Shown here: piece by piece, positions 36,268 to 44,325 of the stretch
Position numbering within the stretch: position 1 is the stretch's first letter
How the letters are laid out: each line of letters begins with the position of its first letter
Assembly: GCF_020404765.1 (NCBI RefSeq)
Contig: NZ_JAIVEM010000006.1
Coordinates: forward strand, 62,001-126,000
Direction: 5' to 3'
DNA: 64,000 nt
Source of the DNA: Paenibacillus sp. BJ-4
Lineage (GTDB): Bacteria; Bacillota; Bacilli; Paenibacillales; Paenibacillaceae
The notes under the pieces: model-generated
The model's input: the letters and a program-made list of their open reading frames with translations, nothing else
The model's database searches: none
What the model was told of the DNA's origin: nothing
Made by a program: the position numbers and the translations under genes

Positions 36268-36553
36268 TAGGGATTATGAGATTCAGAAACATTAGGAGCG
36301 TGTATTCTACCGTGAGTTACCTGATTCAAAGCTCCGACGGCGGCACGACGATACTCCTGACCACGCAGTATTTGGAGGAAGCCGAGCAGCTTGCCTTCCG
36401 AATAGCCATTTTCCACGAGGGCAGGATTATTGCCAACGGCACGCTCTCGGAGCTAAAAAGCTGTTTCCATACGCAAAGGTGGAGTATGTTGAAAAACAGT
36501 CGACATTAGAGGAGATATTTCTCGCAATCGTCGGCAAAAAGGAGGGGAAGTAA
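36268..36553 (+). pseudogene. DrrA-like ABC transporter ATPase, C-terminal remnant
   Basis: Only the end of a drug-export ABC ATPase remains: DGGTTILLTTQYLEEAEQLAFRIAIFHEGRIIANGTLSEL, i.e. the switch-His region, with Gln-Tyr after TT and no Walker motifs. A frameshift follows, and the tail FPYAKVEYVEKQSTLEEIF resumes in another frame and ends at TAA 36551. The N-terminal two thirds are lost at the transposon junction to the left. Confidence 0.82.
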
Positions 36554-37321
36554 GTGAAGGAGATAAAGAAACATTATTTTAGCGATCTGGGCGTTATGCT
36601 TGGACGTTCCATGCTCCATATTACCCGCTGTATGGGCACCACTATCACAGTCACCATCATGCGATCGCGTTCATGTTGCTGTTCGTCTATGTGTTCGGAG
36701 GTGCAATTCAATCCGGAACGGATAACTATGTGAATTACCTGTTGCCAGGTATACTCCTTATTGCCGTTGCTAGCGGTATATCCTACACGGCTTTCCACCT
36801 GTTTACCGATGTGCAACGGGGCATATTCGCGAGCGGTTTCACTCCATGCCGATTTCACGTTCCACCTTACTGTGGGGGCATGTACTGACCTCGCTGGTAT
36901 CCAACGCCATATCGGTTCTCTCATCATTCAGTAGCGTTGATTATGGGCTTTCGTTCGTCGTCGGGGCTACGGTCATGGCTTGCAGTAGCCGGCATACTCA
37001 TGCTGTTTACACTGGCGTTAACTTAGCGGCGATTGCCCGACTGTCCGCCAATTCAGTGGATGGCGCAAGTGCCTTTCCCTATCCGATTTTCTTCCTGCTG
37101 TTTATCAGCTCGGAGTTTGTGCCGACCGAGTCGATGCCATGAGTCGTTCACACCTTTGCCGAAAACCAGTCGAGGACCGCGTTAGTGGAAGCCATTCGGG
37201 CGCTACTGTCAGATCAGCCGGTGGACAATGATATATGAGTTGCTCTTGCGTGGTGTGTTGGGATTTTGCTCGTAGCGTATTTTTTTGCGATGAGATGAGA
37301 ATGTATAAAAAGTGGGTATGA
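36554..37321 (+). pseudogene. DrrB-like ABC-2 permease, frameshifted
   Basis: Begins at GTG 36554 right after the ATPase stop (MKEIKKHYFSDLGVMLGRSM). AFMLLFVYVFGGAIQSGTDNYVNYLLPGILL, SMPISRSTLLWGHVLTSLVSNAIS and SANSVDGASAFPYPIFFLLF then come in different frames, and the tail MRMYKKWV ends at 37321. At least three frameshifts mean no functional permease. It resembles doxorubicin-type exporter permeases. Confidence 0.82.
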
Positions 37322-37566
37322 AATAGTTAAAGAAGGAAGCTGAAAGTCAGAACTTTATTTTCACGTTAGCTGCTGCTTTTTCTATTTCAATGATCAGACT
37401 AAAACGTAGGTATTGTTTAAAGAAAACGCCAAGCCGGTAGACATAATCATAGGCTTTGGCGTATATTTTCGCAGTATGAGACTCTGAGTGTGAAATTCAC
37501 ATATATATCCATTTACTTTGCGGTTGGTGAGAGTTTTGCTGGTATCCCCCCTTTTAAAAGAAATTT
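37322..37566. other. Gap with terminator hairpin (37426-37468)
   Basis: ACGCCAAGCC and GGCTTTGGCGT pair across an AT-rich loop and end in TATATTTT. Nothing else is recognised between the DrrB remnant and the tnpC-like gene end. Confidence 0.55.
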
Positions 37567-38052
37567 CTAAGTGATCGGGAATGATTCAAATTGTTTTATT
37601 AACCATACATTATTGGAATTAGCAATATACTGTTCGGCACTGATTAGGCGGTCAATTAATTGTGCCTTTGTCATTTGTTTATAGCGAATGCGCACAGTTT
37701 GCAGATCTCTATCTAATTTTATGTGTGAAAAATCGGTCTTAGAAAAATCCTCGGTTACTTCTTTTTTTCTCCGTGTGTTTTTTGCTTTTTTGTATGTCTT
37801 GCTGTTTTTTTTGTAGTATTCATAAAGTTCTGTATTTGTTCGAATGGTGTTTTGGTGGATTCCTCTCCCTTCTGGATCAATAGCTTTTGACTTTCTAGCT
37901 ATATTAGAAAACGTAACATCCACAGACTCAGATAAAAGATGATCAATAGACCTCATTCCCAAGTTAATTGTCCTCATTGCCCGTTTTTCTCTTGCGCTTT
38001 GTAGCCAGGGACGTTGTTGGTATGTTCGATCCGTATTGGAGTTGGGGCTCAT
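37567..38052 (-). CDS. TnpC-like accessory protein of the Tn554-like element (DUF6262-like)
   Basis: 161-aa basic protein, third in the recombinase trio. AREKRAMRTINLGMRSIDHLL and GIHQNTIRTNTELYEYYKK resemble the small helix-turn-helix-containing third proteins of Tn554-type elements. In Tn554, TnpC influences the frequency and orientation of transposition. I choose ATG 38052 because AGAAAGGATGA lies 8 bp ahead; this leaves an 89-bp overlap with the upstream recombinase gene. The frame is open to 38079. Confidence 0.75.
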   Translation of the reverse strand: MSPNSNTDRTYQQRPWLQSAREKRAMRTINLGMRSIDHLLSESVDVTFSNIARKSKAIDPEGRGIHQNTIRTNTELYEYYKKNSKTYKKAKNTRRKKEVTEDFSKTDFSHIKLDRDLQTVRIRYKQMTKAQLIDRLISAEQYIANSNNVWLIKQFESFPIT

Positions 38053-40198
38053 ATAGCTCATCCTTTCTGAACTTCTCAATTAATCCAATCTCGTATAGTT
38101 CTTTCTCTGCGTTTCGCATTGCAATTTTCATTTTGTTAGCTTCAAGAGGCTGCTTCTGATCTTCCCACAACTTCACACTTTGCTCTGCCCATCTTTTATA
38201 CACAATCAATTCTTGTTTCTTTTCTGGTTCAGGTATCTTTGCGCCACAACCTACACAAGCCATCTTGACAGGACATATAGCATCGATCGAGCAACTTCCT
38301 CCAAGTGCCTGTGTGTAAACTCCCACTTTTTCTTTAGCATCCTTCAAAGCATCAATTAGCTCTTTCGGGCCACGTAATACAGAAGAATCAATTTCAAGAT
38401 AGCTGGCCATTATCTCTTGAAATTCATGTGTTTTAATTGCCACTTGGGAATCAGTTGGTTCAGCATAATAATCAGTAATTTTGAGTTCCTTTTGATGCAA
38501 TATCGACGCAATGATATCTATGGGGATCTTTTGTACCTGTTGTAGATGATTTGCAAAAGCATGACGAAGTAAGTGTGGTTTAAGATTTACAGGATTACCA
38601 GCTTGGTCTTGAAATAACATCCCGTGGGTTAAAAATCGCATACAAGCAGTTACATCTTGCCTATTGAGGCCTTTATAGTTGTATTGAAATAGATAGGGAG
38701 ACTCATTATCTAAAAGTTGACCTGTAATTCCCTTGAATTTAATTTTTGGTATCTGGCCATTAGGATAATGCCTAGTAAGCATGTTTTTAAGTTCAACAAT
38801 TACTTGTACTGATTCCTTAGATAAGTAGAAATTCTCCGGTTCAGTTCGTCCTTTGGGAATAACTCTGAAAAGATACCTTGTAGTACGTTGATCACCATCA
38901 ATAATATTTTTGACAATGAAGCAATCCTTCGTATTTTTGATTTGAAGCACTTCACTTATTCTAGCTCCTGTAGTTGTAATAATATCAATGACTGCTAAGC
39001 CAAAGGTTGCAGCAGAAAATAGTGGTTCCAGTTTAAAGATGGTACTTTTCACTTTTGATTGCATTTTAACAACAAAAGTCCCCTGTGTTAGTACACCTTT
39101 TGCCTCTGTAACAAATGGCCGCGGAACTGAATTAATATTTTTTTCATCGCCGTAACCCCATTGCAAAAGGTACTCCTTTCTGGCTTTCCTCATTTTAATG
39201 TTTGTATCAGCATTAGTTGCCCATCCACCTATTAACCCGAGCCTTAGTAATTCTTCAAACCATAATCCTGTGGGGCTAATCGTTGTCTCGGTTTCATCTT
39301 GAGTGATAACTACGCTTTTTACAAATCCAAGAAAATAATCATGAGAGTCTGACTTACGTCTGTATCTTCGAATGGTTGAAGCTTCAAATTTATCTTGATT
39401 AGCAAGTACGAACGATTTCTTATCCCAAATACAAAAGGTAAATCGTTCAGCATAACCTGCCTTCTCATTGATATTTTCTAGATAACTGAACTCGAAGGGA
39501 GGTACAAGGTTGTTATCTTTCATGTAAGAAAGAGTCCTCTCATATTGTTTTCGAAGACGGTTTATTAGGTTCCAGCGCATGTGTGCTTCTGCTCTAAGCT
39601 CTGGATAGTATGGAACTATTGCATCTGTCTCAGACTTCCTGGTAGCTTCTGCTTCTGCACGAGCATCTCTCCAAACCTTAATTTCACGAGCTAGGTAAGA
39701 GAATTTTGGAAGCAGAAATGGAAACAATTTTTCTGCTTTATCTCTTTGACACTTATTGCGGACCCATTCATGAGAAACTCGTACAGAAGAGTTATATATA
39801 CTAGCGAATTTTGCCCTTTTAGCATTGGTGTGATCCTCAAAAACCTTTAAAGTTAGGTATTGATAGATGTGGACATCGGGAAGAAAATCGTCCATTGTTT
39901 CAAGGCCAAAATGATTAAAAAAATCATTTAGTCTTGGAGATAACTCCCGAACAGTACCTAAAATCGTATTTGGATCGTATTGGTACTGAGCTCTTGTCAA
40001 AATCAGTAAAGCCATATGATTAGTCCATGGCTTATCAAAACAGTTTCTTACAAAATAGGCCAAACAATTATGATGAACACACTGCCATGCTGAGTTTCCA
40101 TGATCATCGGTGAGATTCAAGATCTCATCGGCAACTTTAGATTTAATTTTATCGAACCATGAACTCCACAATTCATTAACATAAATATTCATACTCAC
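37964..40198 (-). CDS. TnpB-like large tyrosine recombinase
   Basis: 744-aa site-specific integrase. The C-terminal catalytic domain has TTGARISEVLQI (Arg I), HLLRHAFANHL (His-x-x-Arg), a His in ILHQKELK and the nucleophile Tyr in KITDYYAEP. A Cys cluster follows (CSIDAICPVKMACVGCGAKIPE), a probable zinc site often seen in this subgroup. The long N-terminal half has no known domain. Its start overlaps the stop of the tnpA-like gene by 4 bp. It appears intact. Confidence 0.85.
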   Translation of the reverse strand: MSMNIYVNELWSSWFDKIKSKVADEILNLTDDHGNSAWQCVHHNCLAYFVRNCFDKPWTNHMALLILTRAQYQYDPNTILGTVRELSPRLNDFFNHFGLETMDDFLPDVHIYQYLTLKVFEDHTNAKRAKFASIYNSSVRVSHEWVRNKCQRDKAEKLFPFLLPKFSYLAREIKVWRDARAEAEATRKSETDAIVPYYPELRAEAHMRWNLINRLRKQYERTLSYMKDNNLVPPFEFSYLENINEKAGYAERFTFCIWDKKSFVLANQDKFEASTIRRYRRKSDSHDYFLGFVKSVVITQDETETTISPTGLWFEELLRLGLIGGWATNADTNIKMRKARKEYLLQWGYGDEKNINSVPRPFVTEAKGVLTQGTFVVKMQSKVKSTIFKLEPLFSAATFGLAVIDIITTTGARISEVLQIKNTKDCFIVKNIIDGDQRTTRYLFRVIPKGRTEPENFYLSKESVQVIVELKNMLTRHYPNGQIPKIKFKGITGQLLDNESPYLFQYNYKGLNRQDVTACMRFLTHGMLFQDQAGNPVNLKPHLLRHAFANHLQQVQKIPIDIIASILHQKELKITDYYAEPTDSQVAIKTHEFQEIMASYLEIDSSVLRGPKELIDALKDAKEKVGVYTQALGGSCSIDAICPVKMACVGCGAKIPEPEKKQELIVYKRWAEQSVKLWEDQKQPLEANKMKIAMRNAEKELYEIGLIEKFRKDELYEPQLQYGSNIPTTSLATKRKRKTGNEDN

Positions 40199-41580
40199 TC
40201 CAACCCTTCGAAAAACCCAAGAATTTCGCTGTCTTCAATGACTATCTCCTGTAGTTTATGTTGTATCTTGTAGTGGGTTTGTTTCAAATTGCTTACTCCA
40301 TTAACGTAGATTTCTTTCTCGACCTGTAGCATGTTCTCATGGACTTCGTTAATTAACTCTAGTTGTCTCTTTTCATCAAAAAAATGTTCGTATACTGCTA
40401 AAGTTTCCTTACTGCGCCACCTCATATATCTAACAAATTCCTTTATCCGGATTATTCTTTCACTTTCATTAGTGGAGGTTTCATAGATCGTCCTCATGAC
40501 ATTGGTTACATACCAATGCCTAGTCTTGTGTGGATTTATTTTTAATACACTATGCTGTACAGCTTTTTTCCAATGAGCATACCAAGCATGATAACTATAG
40601 GGAGTGCCTCTGTTGCTTATAAATAGAGGTGCATCGTCAGGCAACTTATCATACGGCAAACCAAGTGGGTCATGTTTAATCCTCTCGTTTTTCAAATATT
40701 TCATTAACAAAATATAGGTATCATTACTGAACAATAAAAACTTTGTTCTTATGCCGTTGCTACCTTTGTTAAACGTAGCAATTTCTCTAATAGACCGACG
40801 CGCTCGAAAATCACCTATTGTAACTGTAATAACTTCACTGGCTCTAGCACCCGTTTCAAATAGCATACGAATTATTATTCGATCTCTAAGCTGCAATTTT
40901 GCTTTATCTGCCGCATGGTATACCTGTGAAGGCAAGGAAACATCATCTATTATCATAGGTAGCCATTCATTCTGAGTTATTTTGAAATACGAATCAGTTT
41001 GTCGCCGATAAGAGGTTCTAATTGGTGGTTCAGTACCAGCTACCAATGGCATTCGGGGACGTCCATTCCGAAATCCATGAACAGTATGTATGTTTTCCGA
41101 GTGACCATCAATTAATGGATTTGAATGTGAATAGTAATCAAGTCGAATCATTGACTTATAGAACGATTTAAGTGCCGCTAGAAACCTGTTTATAGTATCG
41201 GGGCTTTTTGGTGTTTGCTTTACCAACTCAAACGAACTCCAGTGACGGACCTTGCAATACATTTTTTCTTTTAGATAATCACTTACAGCAACTCTTATTG
41301 CTTCCGGTGGCATGTTCCAAGATACTCTTGAGCCCTGATAGTTACTGCTTACATCCATCCAATAAAAGAATGGCAGCAGAATGTTTAGATAATTAGTTAC
41401 AGATGAGCCTGCTATCATACCTTTTTGATCATGGTAATACTCAGTTAGCGGAATGAATGGTGATCCACTAGAATCAAACACCAATAAATTGTATTTACTT
41501 TCAATATGCGAAGGACACTGAAAAAAGCGATATCGATCCCACAATCCTTTCCCCTCCATAACAACAAACCTGGTATACAA
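40195..41580 (-). CDS. TnpA-like tyrosine recombinase
   Basis: 461-aa integrase, first of the trio and closest to the right junction. Catalytic motifs: LFETGARASEVITV (Arg I), HKTRHWYV (His-x-x-Arg) and the nucleophile Tyr in ETLAVYEHFF; a SAM-like core-binding domain precedes them (APDTINRFLAALKSFY-type helix at residues 140-160). The start is uncertain: TTG 41580 or ATG 41559, the latter giving MEGKGLWDRY. No frameshift is visible, so the trio may still be active. Confidence 0.85.
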   Translation of the reverse strand: MYTRFVVMEGKGLWDRYRFFQCPSHIESKYNLLVFDSSGSPFIPLTEYYHDQKGMIAGSSVTNYLNILLPFFYWMDVSSNYQGSRVSWNMPPEAIRVAVSDYLKEKMYCKVRHWSSFELVKQTPKSPDTINRFLAALKSFYKSMIRLDYYSHSNPLIDGHSENIHTVHGFRNGRPRMPLVAGTEPPIRTSYRRQTDSYFKITQNEWLPMIIDDVSLPSQVYHAADKAKLQLRDRIIIRMLFETGARASEVITVTIGDFRARRSIREIATFNKGSNGIRTKFLLFSNDTYILLMKYLKNERIKHDPLGLPYDKLPDDAPLFISNRGTPYSYHAWYAHWKKAVQHSVLKINPHKTRHWYVTNVMRTIYETSTNESERIIRIKEFVRYMRWRSKETLAVYEHFFDEKRQLELINEVHENMLQVEKEIYVNGVSNLKQTHYKIQHKLQEIVIEDSEILGFFEGLE

Positions 41581-41694
41581 ATATATCGTCTTAAACGCGA
41601 ATATTTAATACTATAAAATGTGATACATTCTATGTTATTGCCTTCATTTCTTGTTCGGTTCAACAATTAACTAAATTAATCTTACAATTTTTAT

Positions 41695-42066
41695 GAATGG
41701 TTGAGGTTAGATGATGGAAAGCAGCCTTATCGTTTTGTTCTTAAAGAACAAGGGGTTTTTGGCTTTGCTGGCCTATATGACGAATGGACGGACTCTAAAG
41801 GAGACATACTTCGTAGCTGCACCATTATAACAACCCAGCCCAATGAACTAGTACAATCTGTTCATGATCGCATGCCGGTGATTTTGGAGAAAGATGCGGT
41901 AGATGAGTGGCTGGACCCTGGTGTAACAAAAACAGAACATGTATTAGGATTGCTTCGGCCATATCCTGCTGGATTAATGAACTCGTATCCGGTTTCTAAA
42001 GCTGTAGGCAATGTTCGATCTACAGACGCAGGTTTGATTGAAGAAGTCCATCTTAACTCTAAGTGA
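41695..42066 (+). pseudogene. yedK/HMCES, 3' half
   Basis: 123 codons continuing the gene broken at 24928. Reading across the right junction gives FYEWLRLDDGKQPYRF, then GVFGFAGLYDEW, CTIITTQPNE and SVHDRMPVIL, all SRAP-domain motifs, including the active-site Glu (in YEW) and His (in VHDRMP). Neither half encodes a working enzyme alone. Confidence 0.92.
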
Positions 42067-42128
42067 ACTATAAGCTTAAAGAATTGTATCCTTGACCAGC
42101 AAAATAACGGGCAAGGATTTTTTATTTA

Positions 42129-42157
42129 TTGAAAACGAACTTACGTTCCCTTATAAT
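42129..42157 (+). promoter_or_regulatory. Promoter with LexA (SOS) box
   Basis: TTGAAA (42129-42134) and TATAAT (42152-42157) have a 17-bp spacer. The spacer contains CGAAC-TTAC-GTTCC (42136-42149), a close match to the Gram-positive LexA/DinR operator CGAACN4GTTCG. LexA bound there would block polymerase. Confidence 0.75.
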
Positions 42158-42183
42158 TGATACATCGTAAAGGGGGGATCAGC

Positions 42184-42369
42184 GTGATATCTGATCTTGA
42201 GTTACTCCAAATCCTATTTGACTATTCAACACAACATGGGCATTTGCCCTCATTGGTAGAGCTTGAAATTAAAACAGGGAAGAGCAAGAGTGACCTGGTA
42301 CAATCCTTAGAAGCGCTTGAGAAGGTAATTATATTCTGCGGGAAAATAAAACATCCTCAGAAAACTTAA
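42184..42369 (+). CDS. Small winged-helix protein (LexA N-domain-like), SOS-controlled
   Basis: 61-aa protein consisting of one helix-turn-helix: LELLQILFDYSTQHGHLPSLVELEIKTGKSKSDLVQSLEALEKV resembles the DNA-binding domain of LexA, without dimerisation or protease parts. GTG 42184 follows AAAGGGGGGATCA. The promoter upstream has a LexA box, and the disrupted yedK lies directly before it. It may be a mini-repressor or modulator within the damage response; this is inference. Confidence 0.65.
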   Translation: MISDLELLQILFDYSTQHGHLPSLVELEIKTGKSKSDLVQSLEALEKVIIFCGKIKHPQKT

Positions 42370-42696
42370 GAATGCTTGATTCTTAGCGAGAGTCGTCTCG
42401 CATAACAAGCCAGCGCAGCTGCTCGTACGAAACGTTTCCTAAAAACGAGGATAACACGCCATTGGAATGGCCAATGGGGAAATCACAATAAGAGAGGACG
42501 AGGGCTGGCTATATAGTGACCAAGAAAAGGCTCAGCATCCTATAACACTATGTGTAGTTAGAAAATATAAGCATTCAATAATAAGGACATCATTAGAAAT
42601 TAATAGTAGATACTAGAGGGAATCATATTATAATTGAGGAAACAAAGTAACCGGTGGGAATGACATGGCGAAGCTGCCCTGAGAGGGGGTGACGCT
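42370..42696. other. Gap without a recognised gene
   Basis: CCATTGGAATGGCCAATGG (around 42460-42478) is a short inverted repeat. No convincing frame or transposon end is seen. Confidence 0.5.
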
Positions 42697-42825
42697 GTGT
42701 CACTTGACTTAATCGTGAAGATTCTGGACGTTATGTTGAAGTTGGTCGGTATAGTTGCTGGCCTGAAGACGTTGTTATACGGACAGAAGAAGTCACGTAA
42801 AGCTAAGAAAAACCACCGGCGATAG
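42697..42825 (+). CDS. Short hydrophobic/basic peptide (42 aa), possible small toxin
   Basis: GTG 42697 is preceded at 7 bp by the strong site GAGGGGGT. The peptide begins MSLDLIVKILDVMLKLVGIV, forming an amphipathic or single-pass helix (about residues 2-29), and ends in a strongly basic tail (KKSRKAKKNHRR). A tight terminator overlaps its stop. Length, composition and compact layout resemble type I toxin-antitoxin peptides or phage-derived holin-like toxins; I know of no close family. Confidence 0.5.
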   Translation: MSLDLIVKILDVMLKLVGIVAGLKTLLYGQKKSRKAKKNHRR

Positions 42826-42851
42826 GTTGGCACCTCTATCCGGTGGTTTTT
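42806..42851 (+). terminator. Terminator of the small peptide gene
   Basis: AAAAACCACCGG and CCGGTGGTTTTT are perfect arms enclosing the stop codon of the peptide. Confidence 0.9.
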
Positions 42852-42899
42852 CAATTAACTAATTGAGATTCGCCGTGGTCGCCCACTGGCCTTTGTTAA

Positions 42900-42930
42900 G
42901 TCACGATGGTGAGACATCGTGGCTTTTTTT
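42900..42930 (+). terminator. Second intrinsic terminator
   Basis: CACGATG and CATCGTG pair around GTGAGA and are followed by GCTTTTTTT. Being only 50 bp after the first terminator with no gene between, it may end a separate short RNA. Confidence 0.75.
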
Positions 42931-43456
42931 AATATACTCTATTTATGTATTCATTATACCACATAAGGGGCATTTTATAACCAAACAAGTAAATTATTTT
43001 TTACAGTTTTCAAAAGGTATAGGTATATTCCGAACTTTAATGTGAAACTTAAGATCAAGTAATTGAAAAGGTTGATGCATCATTAGTATGGTAAAATGAC
43101 AGTCCAGTTATTGAATTGGAGTTTATTTATGTTGTATAATTTTTTTATTACAAGGAAATTTGATTATCTTTTTCGCTCAATATAACGTTGCGATAAAGAG
43201 AAGGCGCTGCTTAGCTGTGGCATTATGAATGAACCTTTTGGAGACTTTTATTTGTGTTCCCACTGAACACTCATAGAGTCTCCTTTTTTGCGTTCACATA
43301 AGCAGAGTGGGGCACTTAAAGCCCGTACAATTTGTAGGGTTCAATAGAAGGGGTGATTTGTACGAGGGAATGTCATAGAGTCCACGGGAGTAGAAGAATT
43401 AAAGCAATTGCTAACCAATTGTGGAAACAAGTCCGCATGTGGGGAGTGTAATTAAC
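42931..43456. other. Gap with a long terminator hairpin (43240-43289)
   Basis: GGAGACT..GTGTTC and GAACAC..AGTCTCC pair around CCACT and are followed by TTTTTT. No gene is supported in the gap. Around 43370-43450 one frame ends in a Cys-rich NCGNKSACGEC but has no start codon. Confidence 0.6.
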
Positions 43457-43639
43457 ATGATTGACAAAAGACTATATGTAATTCAGCTAGATGAATCCAT
43501 CCAGCAATCTATTATTAAGCAGATACGAAGTAGACTTCAGAAAGAGGGGTTTTCAGAAGCTGAAATTAATGAGGCTGTCGAGAATGCTCTTTGTAGCAAA
43601 TTGAAAGACATTGAATACGTGTTAGGAGAAGACTTTTAA
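43457..43639 (+). CDS. Small hypothetical protein (60 aa)
   Basis: Acidic/helical protein beginning MIDKRLYVIQLDESIQQSI. ATG 43457 lies 9 bp after GGGGAGTG; the frame is open upstream to 43421. Its stop overlaps the start of the next gene by 1 bp (TAATG), indicating an operon of two. Not recognised. Confidence 0.6.
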   Translation: MIDKRLYVIQLDESIQQSIIKQIRSRLQKEGFSEAEINEAVENALCSKLKDIEYVLGEDF

Positions 43640-44091
43640 TGGAACAATATTACACTCTATTATCTAACTTGCTAAACTCTATGGAGAACATTTCTAACGC
43701 CATAGATGGGGATGATACAAACGAATTCAATGACATTTTTGCAGGTTTTGATCTATTTAAAAAGTCACTGGATGAACAAATAAATGATTTCAAAGGTAAG
43801 CTTGAAAAATACCAAAGATGTACAATCCAACCCCAAAACGCAAAATCAACCTATTTTTCAATTTATAAAATAGGGAACAAAACGTTTCAAGGATTTACGT
43901 TAGGCGAGCGTTGGGACGGATGGGAAAAGCCCTACTTCACCAAACAGCAAGCTTTAAAAGTTGTAACCGCAGTATCTGATTTCTTCGAATCTCCTGGGGG
44001 GTATTGCTCTGAAAAGATAGTGTTCCAGTGTGGCGTACCTATGAAAGTCAATTGCATTGGTTTAATAAACATCGTATTCACGGAACTTTAG
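43639..44091 (+). CDS. Hypothetical protein, 3' end replaced by IS3 DNA
   Basis: About 137 native codons (MEQYYTLLSNLLNSMENISNAI, later YFSIYKIGNKTFQGFTLGERWDGWEKPYFTKQQALKV) followed by roughly 14 codons read out of frame through an IS3 transposase remnant. The native C-terminus is therefore lost. It has a coiled-coil-like N-terminus and no known motif, and is coupled to the 60-aa gene upstream. Confidence 0.5.
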   Translation: MEQYYTLLSNLLNSMENISNAIDGDDTNEFNDIFAGFDLFKKSLDEQINDFKGKLEKYQRCTIQPQNAKSTYFSIYKIGNKTFQGFTLGERWDGWEKPYFTKQQALKVVTAVSDFFESPGGYCSEKIVFQCGVPMKVNCIGLINIVFTEL

Positions 44092-44160
44092 GCTAAATGA
44101 CGTCTGCCCAGTATCGCTATGAAGCCCTTAAAAAATTTTGTTTTTATGTGACAATCCAAG
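44058..44160 (+). mobile_element. IS3 transposase 3' remnant
   Basis: In one frame WFNKHRIHGTLG-stop-MTSAQYRYEALKK corresponds to the last 30 or so residues of the intact OrfB at 51630-51712 (WFNQHRIHGTLGYM...YRQEALKKAV). The GACAATCCAA that follows matches that element's right end (TTGACAATCCAA). Confidence 0.75.
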
Positions 44161-44251
44161 TTATCTTTAATTCTTGACCATCATCGGCTCCGCGGAGTCG
44201 ATTCCACGGGACTTATGAGAGTTTACAGATTTCTATAGGAGGTTCGTAAAG

Positions 44252-44325
44252 TTGGAGAAATCCTATGACAATATTGATCAATTGAAAAGATACTATACGT
44301 TGACACATGCTCAAAAGCGTATATG
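44252..44325 (+). pseudogene. N-terminal stub of a nonribosomal peptide synthetase
   Basis: TTG 44252 lies 9 bp after AGGAGG and starts MEKSYDNIDQLKRYYTLTHAQKRIWW, the opening of an NRPS condensation domain (LTHAQKRIW is the C1 motif). After about 25 codons the sequence runs into an ABC transporter gene, so a deletion removed nearly the whole synthetase gene. Confidence 0.75.

Larger units (their letters stand above)
24929..41694. mobile_element. Tn554-like element inserted in yedK (16.77 kb)
   Basis: The element is bounded by the two halves of one gene. TTTTAT occurs at both junctions (24923-24928 and 41689-41694). At its right end, pointing inward, lie two large tyrosine recombinases and a small third protein, the tnpA-tnpB-tnpC arrangement of Tn554. 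Tn554-type elements integrate at short core sequences without long target duplications, as seen here. The cargo is a patchwork: a nucleotidyltransferase gene, two Tn3-type elements, an efflux module, a LOG gene, mazG, a crp-SDR pair and broken drug-export genes. Exact ends are inferred from the split gene and are reliable to a few bases. Confidence 0.85.

Noticed and set aside
37567..41580. Reading the three recombinase genes as a RIT element
   Set aside because: RIT elements have three tyrosine recombinases of similar type; here the third gene is a small non-recombinase protein, as in Tn554.
43370..43450. Cys-rich peptide ending NCGNKSACGEC, as in a small ribosomal peptide
   Set aside because: The frame has no start codon, being closed by TGA upstream.
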